64,000 nucleotides of DNA. Source: Lysobacter sp. (GTDB taxonomy: Bacteria > Pseudomonadota > Gammaproteobacteria > Xanthomonadales > Xanthomonadaceae). Position 1 is the first letter of the stretch. Each line of letters opens with the position of its first letter. The stretch lies in NCBI GenBank assembly GCA_030151365.1, contig JASLDW010000019.1, forward strand, positions 1 to 64,000. The letters run 5' to 3'. The position numbers and the translations under genes were made by a program. Shown piece by piece: positions 46,701 to 53,929 of this stretch. The notes under the pieces are model-generated. The model did not search any database. It was not told the DNA's origin and worked only from the letters and a program-made list of their open reading frames with translations.

Positions 46701-46742
46701 GAGTTCTTCCGCCTGCGTCGCGTTGATCAGCATGCGCTTCAT
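43716..46742 (-). CDS. rne: Ribonuclease E
   Basis: Essential endoribonuclease and RNA degradosome scaffold, 1008 residues. The N-terminal catalytic half has the S1 domain (IYKGKITRVEPSLEAAFVEY), the 5' sensor region, the DNase-like core with IDVNSARATKG and VIDFIDMESNKHQ holding the metal-binding Asp residues, and the zinc-link CPRCEGHG. The C-terminal half (about 515-1008) is disordered, with a Gln/Arg/Asp-rich RNA-binding stretch and Ala/Pro/Glu-rich tails. Start ATG 46742 gives MKRMLINATQAEELR, the standard N-terminus. A long leader precedes it. Confidence 0.96.
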   Translation of the reverse strand: MKRMLINATQAEELRVAIVDGQTLYDIDIEQPSKEQKKSNIYKGKITRVEPSLEAAFVEYGAERHGFLPLKEISRDYFQPGVDHRSGNIRELVREGQEVVVQVEKEERGNKGAALTTFISLAGRYMVLMPNSPSAGGVSRRIEGDDRAELKRAMDALAIPDGMGVIIRTAGVGRDAEELQWDLDYLLSVWKAIAEAALSKPSPFLIYQESRLIIRALRDYMRPDIGEILVDTPEMYAEAREFVEQVMPQSLRKLKPYTDDTPLFNRFQIESQIESAYEREVRLPSGGALVIDQTEALTAIDVNSARATKGGDIEETAFHTNCEAAEEVARQLRLRDLGGLVVIDFIDMESNKHQREVENRLQNALRSDRARVQLGRISKFGLMEMSRQRLRPSLGEASQIVCPRCEGHGRMRSVESLSLSILRLAEEHAMKDNTGQVLVQAPVEIANYLLNEKRRALSEIEKRHDAPIVIVADEQLHTPHYEVTRIRENELGEETSKPSYHRGTPRKVATHALSKSHLNIPEPMVKAVKHAQPAPVRAEAPPPAPVPPPAPVAPPAPVKRKGLLSRIISAIAGDETPAVAPAPAPAPAQSARNDRGGNNKRDRDDRRQRDGRDNPQRGQSGSGQQKQNQQRDRGDKQQGQQQNAQKQPQNNKPAQQRDQQQQKPRDPQEQVAAPQIDAQGSDHAAAVNGEQREPRNRRRNRNRRGRGEGAAAAQTETAADANVEQLDAAAAAAVTAVTAQETVAAPVVAPSTAAETATDESTTAIAEAVEGETDATTPGDDADKPKRRRGRRGGRRRRKGGIEGETADDVFDEIEGEEATASGIGNGHQPEFEFDDLEVAAPAQPKPLAPAAVQATPARETPVAASEPAPVAAAEPKAEEAQPAVEATHEPVSAPAPIASAPGPSSMFANTRPRETSQAMPLSAAIAVSLVDSMRMPPRPSTPAPVAQPQVAAEEASATAPETNAASEVATAATEEATPVDAAAEAAESTAHSASPMSGEEIERAHDA

Positions 46743-47118
46743 TGTGTGTTCCTCGCGCTCATTCGCGCGGAACACCGGGCATCGTGCCTCTGGAGACCGC
46801 TGGCCGCGCATCGCTGCGCGGGCCTGGGAGGATTCCAGCGCTACAACACCACGGCGGACCGCGGGAGCGCTTGATCGTTCATGTTCAAATTGTGGATGCC
46901 GGCCGCGTCGCCCCTTGGAGGGCCACGCCACGCGGCGTATGTGGAGCACGGATGCACGAATGCGTCCGACGTTTCGCGTTCGCTGCCGCCCAGCCGGTTA
47001 ACATGGCCGCCCCGTGGACGGTGGTGCCGGTTGCGCGGATTCGCTGCGGCAGGCTTTCGGCCAAAGACTGCAGCGAAATCAGGAACTTGTCCCGTCTATA
47101 TAGTGTATCAGATCGAGC
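46743..47118. promoter_or_regulatory. Divergent leader region between rne and rluC
   Basis: These 376 bp contain no gene. In E. coli the same interval carries the long rne 5' leader by which RNase E regulates its own message; a long leader is possible here too. A palindromic CTATATAG at 47096-47103 could serve as a -10 element on either strand. For rne a TTGGCC 18 bp upstream would give a leader of about 340 nt, and for rluC a leader of only about 8 nt. Confidence 0.45.
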
Positions 47119-48084
47119 ATGGCCAATTCAGGAACACCAACCGCCAGCCCCGGGGTCCGCATGGTCCGGGTCCCCGAGGACCGGGACGGCCAGCGGCTGG
47201 ACAACTTCCTGCTGGGCCAGCTCAAGGGTGCGCCCAAGTCCTTGATCTACAAGATCGTCCGCTCCGGGCAAGTCCGGGTGAACGGCGGCCGCGGCAAGCC
47301 CGAGCGCAAGCTGGCGGCCGGTGACGAGGTCCGGATTCCCCCGGTCCGGCTGGAGGAAGCCGGGGAGCAGGCCCCTCCGCCCAAGAGCTTGCTGGCGGCG
47401 CTGGATGCAGCGATCGTCTTCGAGGACGCCCGTCTGCTGGCCCTGAACAAGCCGTCGGGACTGGCCAGCCACGGCGGCAGCGGCATCCGCCACGGCGCGA
47501 TCGAATCCTTGCGCGCCCTGCGACCCGGCGAAACCCTGGAGCTGGTCCATCGCCTCGACCGCGACACCTCGGGCCTGCTGATCGTCGCCAAGAAGCGTTC
47601 GGCCCTGCGCGAGTTGCAGGCGCTGATGCGCGAGGACCACGGCGCCGGCATCGACAAGCGCTACCTGACCCTGCTGGCGGGCAAGATGCCCAACGGCACC
47701 ATGGACGTCGACGCGCCGCTGCACATCGGCCTGCGCCAGGGCGGCGAACGCCATGTGCAGGTCAATGACATCGGCAAGGAATCGCTCAGCCACTTCAAGC
47801 TGCTGCAGCGCGTCGGCGGACATTCCTATTGCGAGGTGAAGATCGACACCGGCCGCACCCACCAGATCCGCGTGCATGCCCAGCATCTCGGGCATCCGGT
47901 GGCGGGCGACGACAAATACGGCGACGAAGAGGTCAACAAGCGGTTGCGCGACCAGGCCGGATTGCGCCGGTTGTTCCTGCACGCGTCGTCATTGCGCTTC
48001 GCGTTGGACGGTGGTCGTGCGGAATACGTGCTGGATGCGCCGCTGGCGCCGGAACTGCGCGAAGTGCTGGACAGGTTGGGCTGA
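47119..48084 (+). CDS. rluC: 23S rRNA pseudouridine synthase RluC
   Basis: Enzyme of 321 residues that modifies 23S rRNA (positions 955, 2504 and 2580 in E. coli). The N-terminal S4 RNA-binding domain (RLDNFLLGQLKGAPKSLIYK) is followed by the catalytic domain with the active-site Asp in HRLDRDTSGLL (about residue 145), then TGRTHQIRVHAQHLGHPVAGDDKYG. It is divergent from rne, as in many gammaproteobacteria. Confidence 0.95.
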   Translation: MANSGTPTASPGVRMVRVPEDRDGQRLDNFLLGQLKGAPKSLIYKIVRSGQVRVNGGRGKPERKLAAGDEVRIPPVRLEEAGEQAPPPKSLLAALDAAIVFEDARLLALNKPSGLASHGGSGIRHGAIESLRALRPGETLELVHRLDRDTSGLLIVAKKRSALRELQALMREDHGAGIDKRYLTLLAGKMPNGTMDVDAPLHIGLRQGGERHVQVNDIGKESLSHFKLLQRVGGHSYCEVKIDTGRTHQIRVHAQHLGHPVAGDDKYGDEEVNKRLRDQAGLRRLFLHASSLRFALDGGRAEYVLDAPLAPELREVLDRLG

Positions 48085-48112
48085 TCGCGGCGACACGACT
48101 TCGTCGCGGCGG

Positions 48113-49015
48113 TTATTGCACCGCGCTGTGGTACAGCTCTTGCAGCTGGCGACGATATTCGGCCAGGGGCGGCAGCCCCACCGAAGCGCGACGGCTGTCC
48201 AATTCGGCCTCGGATCCGGCATCCGCGGGACGCATCCTCATTACGCCCTTGTCGTCCGCCTTGAATTGCGTGCCATAGCGCTGGGGCTTCCCTTCGTTCA
48301 CCAGCACGCGATCGGTGAGCAATGCAAGATCCGGCGGTGACACTTCGCCAGTCGCGGCCTGCGCCATCAAGTCGAGCGCGCGCCGTTGCAGCGCCGGGTC
48401 CTTGTCGGCGTGCTGCACCAGCAACCACAGGGCATTCGCGCCATCGTTGCCGACCTTGGCGCGACCGGGCCATTGCTTGGCGCGCACCAATGTCGAATTC
48501 AGCCATGCCAAGTTGTCGCGATTCACCGCGGCCAGCGCATCGGATTGCGGCTTGGCGTAGTTGCTGTCGATCCAGGCATGCTGGGCCTGCTGGTCGACGG
48601 CGTAGCGACGGAGGATTTCCGCACGCAGGGGCAGGTCCATGTGCTCCATGCGTTCGCCATCGAGACGCTGTGCGTCGGCGAGGAAGGCGGCCCATTGCGG
48701 TTGCTTGCGCAGGGCGTCGAGTCCCGGGCGATCCTTTTCGCGCAGGTCACCCATCGCGATGTCGCCGCGTGGAATGTGGCGGCGCAGATAGGCGAAGGCC
48801 TCGTCGAAACGGTTCTGGCGCGACAGGCATTCGGCGGCGAGTAGCGCGGCGTTGCTGGGCATGGGGGTCGGCGATGCGTCATACGACATCAGTCCGTCGG
48901 AGCAGGCTCGATAGTCGCCGCTGTCGTAGGCCTGGAGGATGCGGTCGAGATCGGGGAGTGCAGAACCATTGGCGCTGCTTGCCGCCAGTGCCGCGATCAG
49001 TGCGAGGATGTGCAT
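48113..49015 (-). CDS. DUF6624 domain protein with signal peptide
   Basis: Protein of 300 residues with a short N-terminal signal (ALIAALAASSANGSA). The C-terminal half shows the DUF6624 pattern: LRAEILRRYAVDQQAQHAWI, LWLLVQHADKDPALQRRALD and LTDRVLVNEGKPQRYGTQF. The function of the domain is unknown. The N-terminal half is helical and may be TPR-like (AALLAAECLSRQNRFDEAFAYL). It is convergent with rluC and downstream of phhB. Confidence 0.82.
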   Translation of the reverse strand: MHILALIAALAASSANGSALPDLDRILQAYDSGDYRACSDGLMSYDASPTPMPSNAALLAAECLSRQNRFDEAFAYLRRHIPRGDIAMGDLREKDRPGLDALRKQPQWAAFLADAQRLDGERMEHMDLPLRAEILRRYAVDQQAQHAWIDSNYAKPQSDALAAVNRDNLAWLNSTLVRAKQWPGRAKVGNDGANALWLLVQHADKDPALQRRALDLMAQAATGEVSPPDLALLTDRVLVNEGKPQRYGTQFKADDKGVMRMRPADAGSEAELDSRRASVGLPPLAEYRRQLQELYHSAVQ

Positions 49016-49028
49016 TGCGGCTGGTTCC

Positions 49029-49370
49029 TCACTCCGTCAGCGCATCGGCCTTGGCAGCGCAGATGAAATCGTTCTCGCTCAGGCCGCCGACGTCGTGGGT
49101 CGAATAGCGGACCACGCAGCGGTTGTAGTGCACCGACAGGTCGGGGTGGTGGTCCTCGCGATGGGCGACCAGGGCCAAGCCGTTCACGAAGGCCATCGTC
49201 CGGTAGTAGTCGTCGAAGTGGAAGGTCTTGCTGATGGCGTGGCCGTCCTCGACCAGCTCCCAGCCGGGGACCTGCGGCAGCAGGTCGCGAAGTTCCGCCT
49301 CGCCCAGCCGGTGCGACGCGCCGGAACGCGGGCTGCAGTGGGCCTGAACCAAGGGGATCATGTCGGACAT
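49029..49370 (-). CDS. phhB: Pterin-4a-carbinolamine dehydratase
   Basis: Enzyme of 113 residues that recycles the oxidised pterin cofactor of aromatic hydroxylases. The active-site histidine cluster is seen as REDHHPDLSVHYNRC with THDVGGLSENDF. No phenylalanine hydroxylase gene is in the window. It is divergent from nfuA, with 53 bp between the two starts. Confidence 0.93.
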   Translation of the reverse strand: MSDMIPLVQAHCSPRSGASHRLGEAELRDLLPQVPGWELVEDGHAISKTFHFDDYYRTMAFVNGLALVAHREDHHPDLSVHYNRCVVRYSTHDVGGLSENDFICAAKADALTE

Positions 49371-49423
49371 GGGAACTCCTGCGGGCGTCTCGGGTCGGAC
49401 ACCGGGGCAGCTAGAATACCGGC

Positions 49424-50044
49424 ATGATCGATATCTCCGAAACCGCGCAGGCGCATTTCCGCAAGCTGATCGAGCGCGAGGACATCCCCGGCCTCGGCGT
49501 GAAGCTGTCCGCGCTGCATGCCGGAACCCCGCGCGCCGACGTACGCCTGGAATTCGCCGCGCCCGGCGATCTTTCCGGCGATGAATGGGCCGTGGACTGC
49601 GAAGGCTTCACCTTGTGGATCGATGCCGCCAGCGTCTCCGCACTGGACGGCGCCAGCATCGATTACGTGGCCCAGGCGACCGGCGGCCAGTTGCAGATCC
49701 GCGCACCGAAGGTGAAGGGCGAAGCGCCGGGCGAGGATGCTTCGCTCGCGCAACGCGTGAATTACATCGTGGAAAACGAGATCAATCCGCAACTTGCTTC
49801 GCATCGCGGCAACGTGCGGGTGGAGGAAGTGGGTGCCGATGGCGTGGTGACATTGCGCTTCGGCGGCGGTTGCCACGGTTGCGGCATGGCCGACGTCACC
49901 CTGAAGCAGGGGATCGAGAAGACCTTGCTGGAGCGTGTGCCTGGCGTGACCGCCGTGCGCGACGCCACCGACCACGACACCGGCGACGCGCCGTATTACC
50001 AGCGCGACGACGGGCAGTCGCCAGTCCAGCAGGGCCACGGCTGA
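49424..50044 (+). CDS. nfuA: Fe-S cluster carrier NfuA
   Basis: Cytoplasmic 4Fe-4S carrier of 206 residues. The N-terminal domain (about 1-100) is a degenerate A-type carrier fold lacking the usual cysteines. The C-terminal Nfu domain (about 105-185) has the cluster motif CHGCG in FGGGCHGCGMADVTLKQGIE. It delivers clusters to client enzymes under stress. Starts at ATG 49424; ends 3 bp before the next gene. Confidence 0.94.
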   Translation: MIDISETAQAHFRKLIEREDIPGLGVKLSALHAGTPRADVRLEFAAPGDLSGDEWAVDCEGFTLWIDAASVSALDGASIDYVAQATGGQLQIRAPKVKGEAPGEDASLAQRVNYIVENEINPQLASHRGNVRVEEVGADGVVTLRFGGGCHGCGMADVTLKQGIEKTLLERVPGVTAVRDATDHDTGDAPYYQRDDGQSPVQQGHG

Positions 50045-50047
50045 TCC

Positions 50048-51703
50048 ATGTTCGGGCCCGATGATCTCGCAGCAGCTCTGCGCAGTCGTCGTCGCGCCCT
50101 TCGTTCCATCCGCCCGCAAGGCGAATCGCCATTCCTGACGAGTTGGCGGGCGTGGCTGCATGCCGCGCCGACCAAGGCGATCTCCCCCTCTTATCCCGAG
50201 TCCGACCTGCGCGAGCTGCTGGCCGCCCGTCCGTTGTCCAGGCGCAAGCCGGCATCGCGCATGCAACTCACGCGATGGCAGAGCGTCCGCAGCCTGTTCC
50301 GCAATCGCTGGGACAGCGAGGACGACGGCAACCGCCGCCTGCGCATCGGTTCGGCGATCGCCAGCCTGGTAATCAACCTGTTTTTCGCGGCGATGTTGTT
50401 GTGGCTGATGTACCTGCGCTTCATGGCGCGGCCGCCGCAGGAAGAAGAGTTGGCGATGCAGGTGCAGCTGATCGGGCAGGGCGCGCCCGACGAGGAAGGC
50501 GGCGGCACGCCGCAACCGCAGCCCGAGATCACCGTCGCGCGCGCGTCGCCGCGCAAGGCAAACGCGACGCAGGAATCCGCGGCGCCGGAAAGCGCATCGG
50601 TCGCGCCATCGCAGGTGCAGGTGCAAACGGAAGCGGTATCGACGATGCCGATGCAGGTGCCGCAAACGCCGGTCAAGCCCGCCGCGCCGCAACCGTTGCC
50701 GCCATCGACGCCGATCCTCGTGGCGAAGCCGACCGAGGCCGTCCCGAAGTTCACCCAGCCACTGCAACGGATGTCGCCGCTGCCGACCCCGGTCATGCCG
50801 CCGCAACCGGAATTGCACGCGCAGATGTTGCCGGCACCGCAGGAGCCGAAGCCTGCCGAGCCGACGCCGCTGCCGAGCGTGCGCACGCAGGCGGTGGCGA
50901 TGCCGGCCTTGCCGACGCAATCACGCAGCGTGACGACGGCGGATCTGTCGCAGGCCGTACGCGACCTGCCAACGCCGCCGGCGCCTGCCGCGGCATCGAC
51001 GGCGGCGTCTGCCGCTGCGACATCCTCGGCATCCGATGCGAATGCGCCACTGCGAGGAAGTGCAGCAACGACCGGGGCGCCCTCGACGACCGCGGGCACT
51101 GGCACCGGCATCCAGCCCAATGGTCGTGGCGTCGGCGCGGGAACGCAGGCGAAGACGGGTGGCCCGCCGACGCCCTTGAAGGGCGACGATTGGGGCGCGG
51201 CCAGCCGCAACGTCGCCGGGCAGCCGCATGGCGCGATCGACGGGAATCGCGCTGGCGGCGCCAACGGCAGCCAGTACGACACGTCGGGCACCGCGAAATA
51301 TGGCGCGGACCAGTTCGTCGCGCGCGTCAAGGATCCCTACAAGGAAGGGTCGTGGATCAGGCGCCAGGTGCGCAAGGACGATCCCACGATGTTCGAGCCG
51401 TACTGGGTGCCGCACGAAAACCTGCTCGAGGAATGGGTGCGCAAGGGCATCAAGGAAATCGAGATTCCGCTCGGCGGCGACGGCAAGCGCGTCATCAAGT
51501 GCACGATCTCGATCCTGCAGCTCGGTGGTGGTTGCGGGATCGGTGGCGGCATCAATGGCGTAAAGGACAATCCGGCCCGCGCGCGCAAACCGCCGGCGGT
51601 GCCGTTCAAGTCGAAGTATTTCGACGACCCGTCGGCGCTCGGCGCGCCGGAGAAGGGCGCCGAGATCGAGCAGCCGAAGACGGACGCGGCGGGCAAGCCT
51701 TAG
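50048..51703 (+). CDS. Large proline/alanine-rich membrane protein of unknown function, 551 aa
   Basis: The first 95 residues are basic and cytoplasmic, then comes one helix (about 103-125, LVINLFFAAMLLWLMYLRF). A long proline, alanine and threonine-rich stretch follows (about 130-400). A conserved-looking C-terminal domain (about 410-520) has KDDPTMFEPYWVPHENLLEEW and LGGGCGIGGGING. The layout is TonB/TolA-like, with a cytoplasmic tail, helix and long linker, but the end domain is not TonB. Similar proteins are annotated as transmembrane repetitive protein in Xanthomonadaceae. It follows nfuA by 3 bp, yet has no obvious functional link. Confidence 0.75.
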   Translation: MFGPDDLAAALRSRRRALRSIRPQGESPFLTSWRAWLHAAPTKAISPSYPESDLRELLAARPLSRRKPASRMQLTRWQSVRSLFRNRWDSEDDGNRRLRIGSAIASLVINLFFAAMLLWLMYLRFMARPPQEEELAMQVQLIGQGAPDEEGGGTPQPQPEITVARASPRKANATQESAAPESASVAPSQVQVQTEAVSTMPMQVPQTPVKPAAPQPLPPSTPILVAKPTEAVPKFTQPLQRMSPLPTPVMPPQPELHAQMLPAPQEPKPAEPTPLPSVRTQAVAMPALPTQSRSVTTADLSQAVRDLPTPPAPAAASTAASAAATSSASDANAPLRGSAATTGAPSTTAGTGTGIQPNGRGVGAGTQAKTGGPPTPLKGDDWGAASRNVAGQPHGAIDGNRAGGANGSQYDTSGTAKYGADQFVARVKDPYKEGSWIRRQVRKDDPTMFEPYWVPHENLLEEWVRKGIKEIEIPLGGDGKRVIKCTISILQLGGGCGIGGGINGVKDNPARARKPPAVPFKSKYFDDPSALGAPEKGAEIEQPKTDAAGKP

Positions 51704-51716
51704 CCCGCACTCGGGC

Positions 51717-51750
51717 AAAAACAAAGGCGGCCCAAGCCGCCTTTGTTTGA
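51717..51750. terminator. Bidirectional terminator after the proline-rich protein
   Basis: A ten-pair stem ACAAAGGCGG/CCGCCTTTGT with loop CCCAAG is flanked by AAAA on the left and a T-rich end on the right. It can end both the rightward gene and the leftward cytochrome genes. Confidence 0.85.
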
Positions 51751-51769
51751 TATGCGATGCGCGATCCGG

Positions 51770-52207
51770 TCAGTGCGCGGTGGCGAGGTCGCCGAGATCG
51801 CTTTTCTGCGTCGAGAAGTAGGCGGCCACGTCGGCGATGTCCTGGTCGCTCAGGTCCTTCGCCTGCAGGCCCATCACCGACTGCTGGCGCTCGCCGTCGC
51901 GATACATCTGCAGCGTGTGCTCGAGGTAGTCGGCGTACTGGCCGGCCAGGCGCGGGTAGGTCGGGTCGATCGGCGCGTTGCCGGCCGGACCGTGGCACTC
52001 GGCGCACGCCTGGCGCGTGCCGGTCTTGGTTTCGGCCAGCACCTTGCCGTGCTCGGCGTTGCCGGCGGGCATGCTCGCCATCGAATTGGGCGCGGTCTGG
52101 CGGGCTTCGCCTTCGGCCTTGGCTTCGTGCTCCTTTTCGCCAGCCGAACAGGCGGACAGCAGGATGGCGAGCGCGGCGACCGCGGCGATCTTCGAACGGT
52201 TCGTCAT
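51770..52207 (-). CDS. Small c-type cytochrome lipoprotein
   Basis: Protein of 145 residues with a lipoprotein signal (LLSACSAG, lipid-bearing Cys20). A single heme c motif CAECHG follows at about 68-73, with a likely axial Met in QSVMGLQA. It resembles one half of cytochrome c4/c5-type electron carriers. It is the second gene of a pair with the 116-residue cytochrome, separated by 8 bp. The electron partner is unknown; the cbb3 oxidase is an obvious candidate. Confidence 0.9.
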   Translation of the reverse strand: MTNRSKIAAVAALAILLSACSAGEKEHEAKAEGEARQTAPNSMASMPAGNAEHGKVLAETKTGTRQACAECHGPAGNAPIDPTYPRLAGQYADYLEHTLQMYRDGERQQSVMGLQAKDLSDQDIADVAAYFSTQKSDLGDLATAH

Positions 52208-52215
52208 CGGTGCGC

Positions 52216-52566
52216 TCACTTCGTCTTCAGGCTGCTGAGGTAGGCGGCGAGGTTGGCCAGGTCCTGGTCGGAGAAACTCTGGGCCTGCGCCTGCATCGTC
52301 GGGTGCTTGCGCTTGCCGGCCTTGTAGTCCATCAGCGCGTTGTGCAGATACTGCTCGGATTGCCCGGCGATCATCGGCACGTGGTAATTCGGATAGGCGT
52401 TCTTGTAGCCGGTGATGCCGTGGCAGCCCTGGCAGGTGTAGGCGAGGTCCTTGCCTTTCGCGGCATCGCCCTTCGCCGTGGCGGCAGGAGCATCGGCGGC
52501 CTGGCCCAGCGCGGGCAGGGCAAGAAGGGCGGCGAGGGCGGCCTTCGTCAACAGCGACATTCGCAT
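52216..52566 (-). CDS. Small periplasmic c-type cytochrome
   Basis: Protein of 116 residues with a cleavable signal peptide (ALAALLALPALGQA) and one heme motif CQGCHG at about 45-50. A likely axial Met lies in HPTMQAQAQSF. The ATG at 52566 or another two codons later (52560) may be the start. Together with the following gene it looks like a split cytochrome c4. Leftward, divergent from the efflux operon. Confidence 0.9.
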   Translation of the reverse strand: MRMSLLTKAALAALLALPALGQAADAPAATAKGDAAKGKDLAYTCQGCHGITGYKNAYPNYHVPMIAGQSEQYLHNALMDYKAGKRKHPTMQAQAQSFSDQDLANLAAYLSSLKTK

Positions 52567-52777
52567 CGGCGGGTTCCGTGGTTCGTGCGGCGCGTGGCCG
52601 CGTGACATGCAATCGCGGCAGTATATCGCGCCATTCACCTGCAGCGGAATCGAGGCGTGGGTGGCCTCGCGAGCCCTCGGATGCGCACGGGCCGGAAGTC
52701 ATGGTGACCTCCGGCAGATTGGTCGTTGAACCGGGGTGTTATATCTTTCTACCACACCAAAGCCAGAGCTGATTTTT

Positions 52778-53929
52778 ATGTCGATTTCGTCGCGTTCCCG
52801 CCCGACTGCGCCATTGCTGCGAACGGCTTTGGCCGTTGCCTGCGCGGCCCTGATTTTGGCGCCCGTCGCGGGCTGCAAGAAACAGGGCGGTCCTGGCGAT
52901 GCCCAGGCCGCGACGAAGGACGGCAAGGGTGGCAAGGACGGCAAGAACAACGACGCCGTGTCCGTCGAGGTGACGCCGGTGACGGTGCGCGAGATGACGG
53001 CGAGCTTCAGCGGCACCGCGCCGCTGGATGCGCGCGGCGATGCGCAGGTGGTGGCGAAGACGTCCGGCATCGCCGAGCGCGTGTTCGTCGAGGAGGGCCA
53101 GCGCGTGCACGAGGGCCAGGTGCTGGTGCAGATCGATTCCGCGCAACAGGCCCTGCGCGTGCAGCAGACCGCGGCCCAGGCCGAGAAACTGGCGCGCAAC
53201 CTCGCGCGTTCGGAAGAACTGGCCAAGCAGAAGATGGTCAGCGCCAACGATGTCGAACAGCTGCGCTTCGACCTCCAGAACGCGCGCGCCCAGCTCAACC
53301 TGGCCAAGCTCGACCTGTCGTATACCCGCGTGACCGCGCCGATTTCCGGCGTGATCGCCCAGCGTTCGATCAAGGCCGGCAACCTGGTGCAGATCAGCAC
53401 GCCGATCTTCCGCATCGTCGAGAACGATCGCCTGGAAGCGACGCTCAACGTGCCGGAACGCAGCCTCGAGGCGATCCGCAACGGCCTGCCGGTGACGATG
53501 ACCGTCGATGCCGTGCCCGGCAAGACCTTCGAGGGCAAGGTGACGCGCATTTCGCCGGTGGTGGATTCCGGCAGCGGCACTTTCCGCGTCATCTGCGCCT
53601 TCGACGGCGGCGGCGTGTTGCAGCCGGGCATGTTCGGGCGCATCGCGGTGGTGTTCGATCGCCGCGCCGGCGCGATGGCGATCCCGCGCATCGCCATGCT
53701 CGAGGACGACAACCAGGCCGCGGTGTTCACCGTGCGCGACGGCAAGGCCGCGCGCGTGCCGATCAAGACCGGTTACGTCGACGGCGAATGGGTCGAAGTG
53801 CTGTCGGGACTCAAGTCCGGCGATCCGGTGGTGACCGCGGGCAAGGCCGCGCTGCGTGACGGCGTGGCGGTGCAGGTGATCAATGGCAAGGCCGCGGCAG
53901 CAACGACGCAGGTCGCGAAGACGCCATGA
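52778..53929 (+). CDS. RND efflux periplasmic adaptor lipoprotein
   Basis: Membrane-fusion protein of 383 residues. The start at ATG 52778 gives a lipoprotein signal ending in APVAGCKK; an in-frame ATG at 52736 would lengthen it without purpose. The mature part has a Lys/Gly-rich spacer (about 35-55), the lipoyl half-motifs (GIAERVFVEEGQRVHEGQVL and APISGVIAQRSIKAGNLVQ), the coiled-coil hairpin and the beta-barrel. It feeds two different pump genes that follow, the first overlapping it by 4 bp. Confidence 0.93.
   Translation: MSISSRSRPTAPLLRTALAVACAALILAPVAGCKKQGGPGDAQAATKDGKGGKDGKNNDAVSVEVTPVTVREMTASFSGTAPLDARGDAQVVAKTSGIAERVFVEEGQRVHEGQVLVQIDSAQQALRVQQTAAQAEKLARNLARSEELAKQKMVSANDVEQLRFDLQNARAQLNLAKLDLSYTRVTAPISGVIAQRSIKAGNLVQISTPIFRIVENDRLEATLNVPERSLEAIRNGLPVTMTVDAVPGKTFEGKVTRISPVVDSGSGTFRVICAFDGGGVLQPGMFGRIAVVFDRRAGAMAIPRIAMLEDDNQAAVFTVRDGKAARVPIKTGYVDGEWVEVLSGLKSGDPVVTAGKAALRDGVAVQVINGKAAAATTQVAKTP

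Noticed and set aside
43683..46874. Open frame of about 1060 codons on the plus strand opposite rne
   Set aside because: The minus strand encodes an unmistakable RNase E. The antisense frame is low-complexity Arg/Leu/Ala sequence caused by third-position GC bias.
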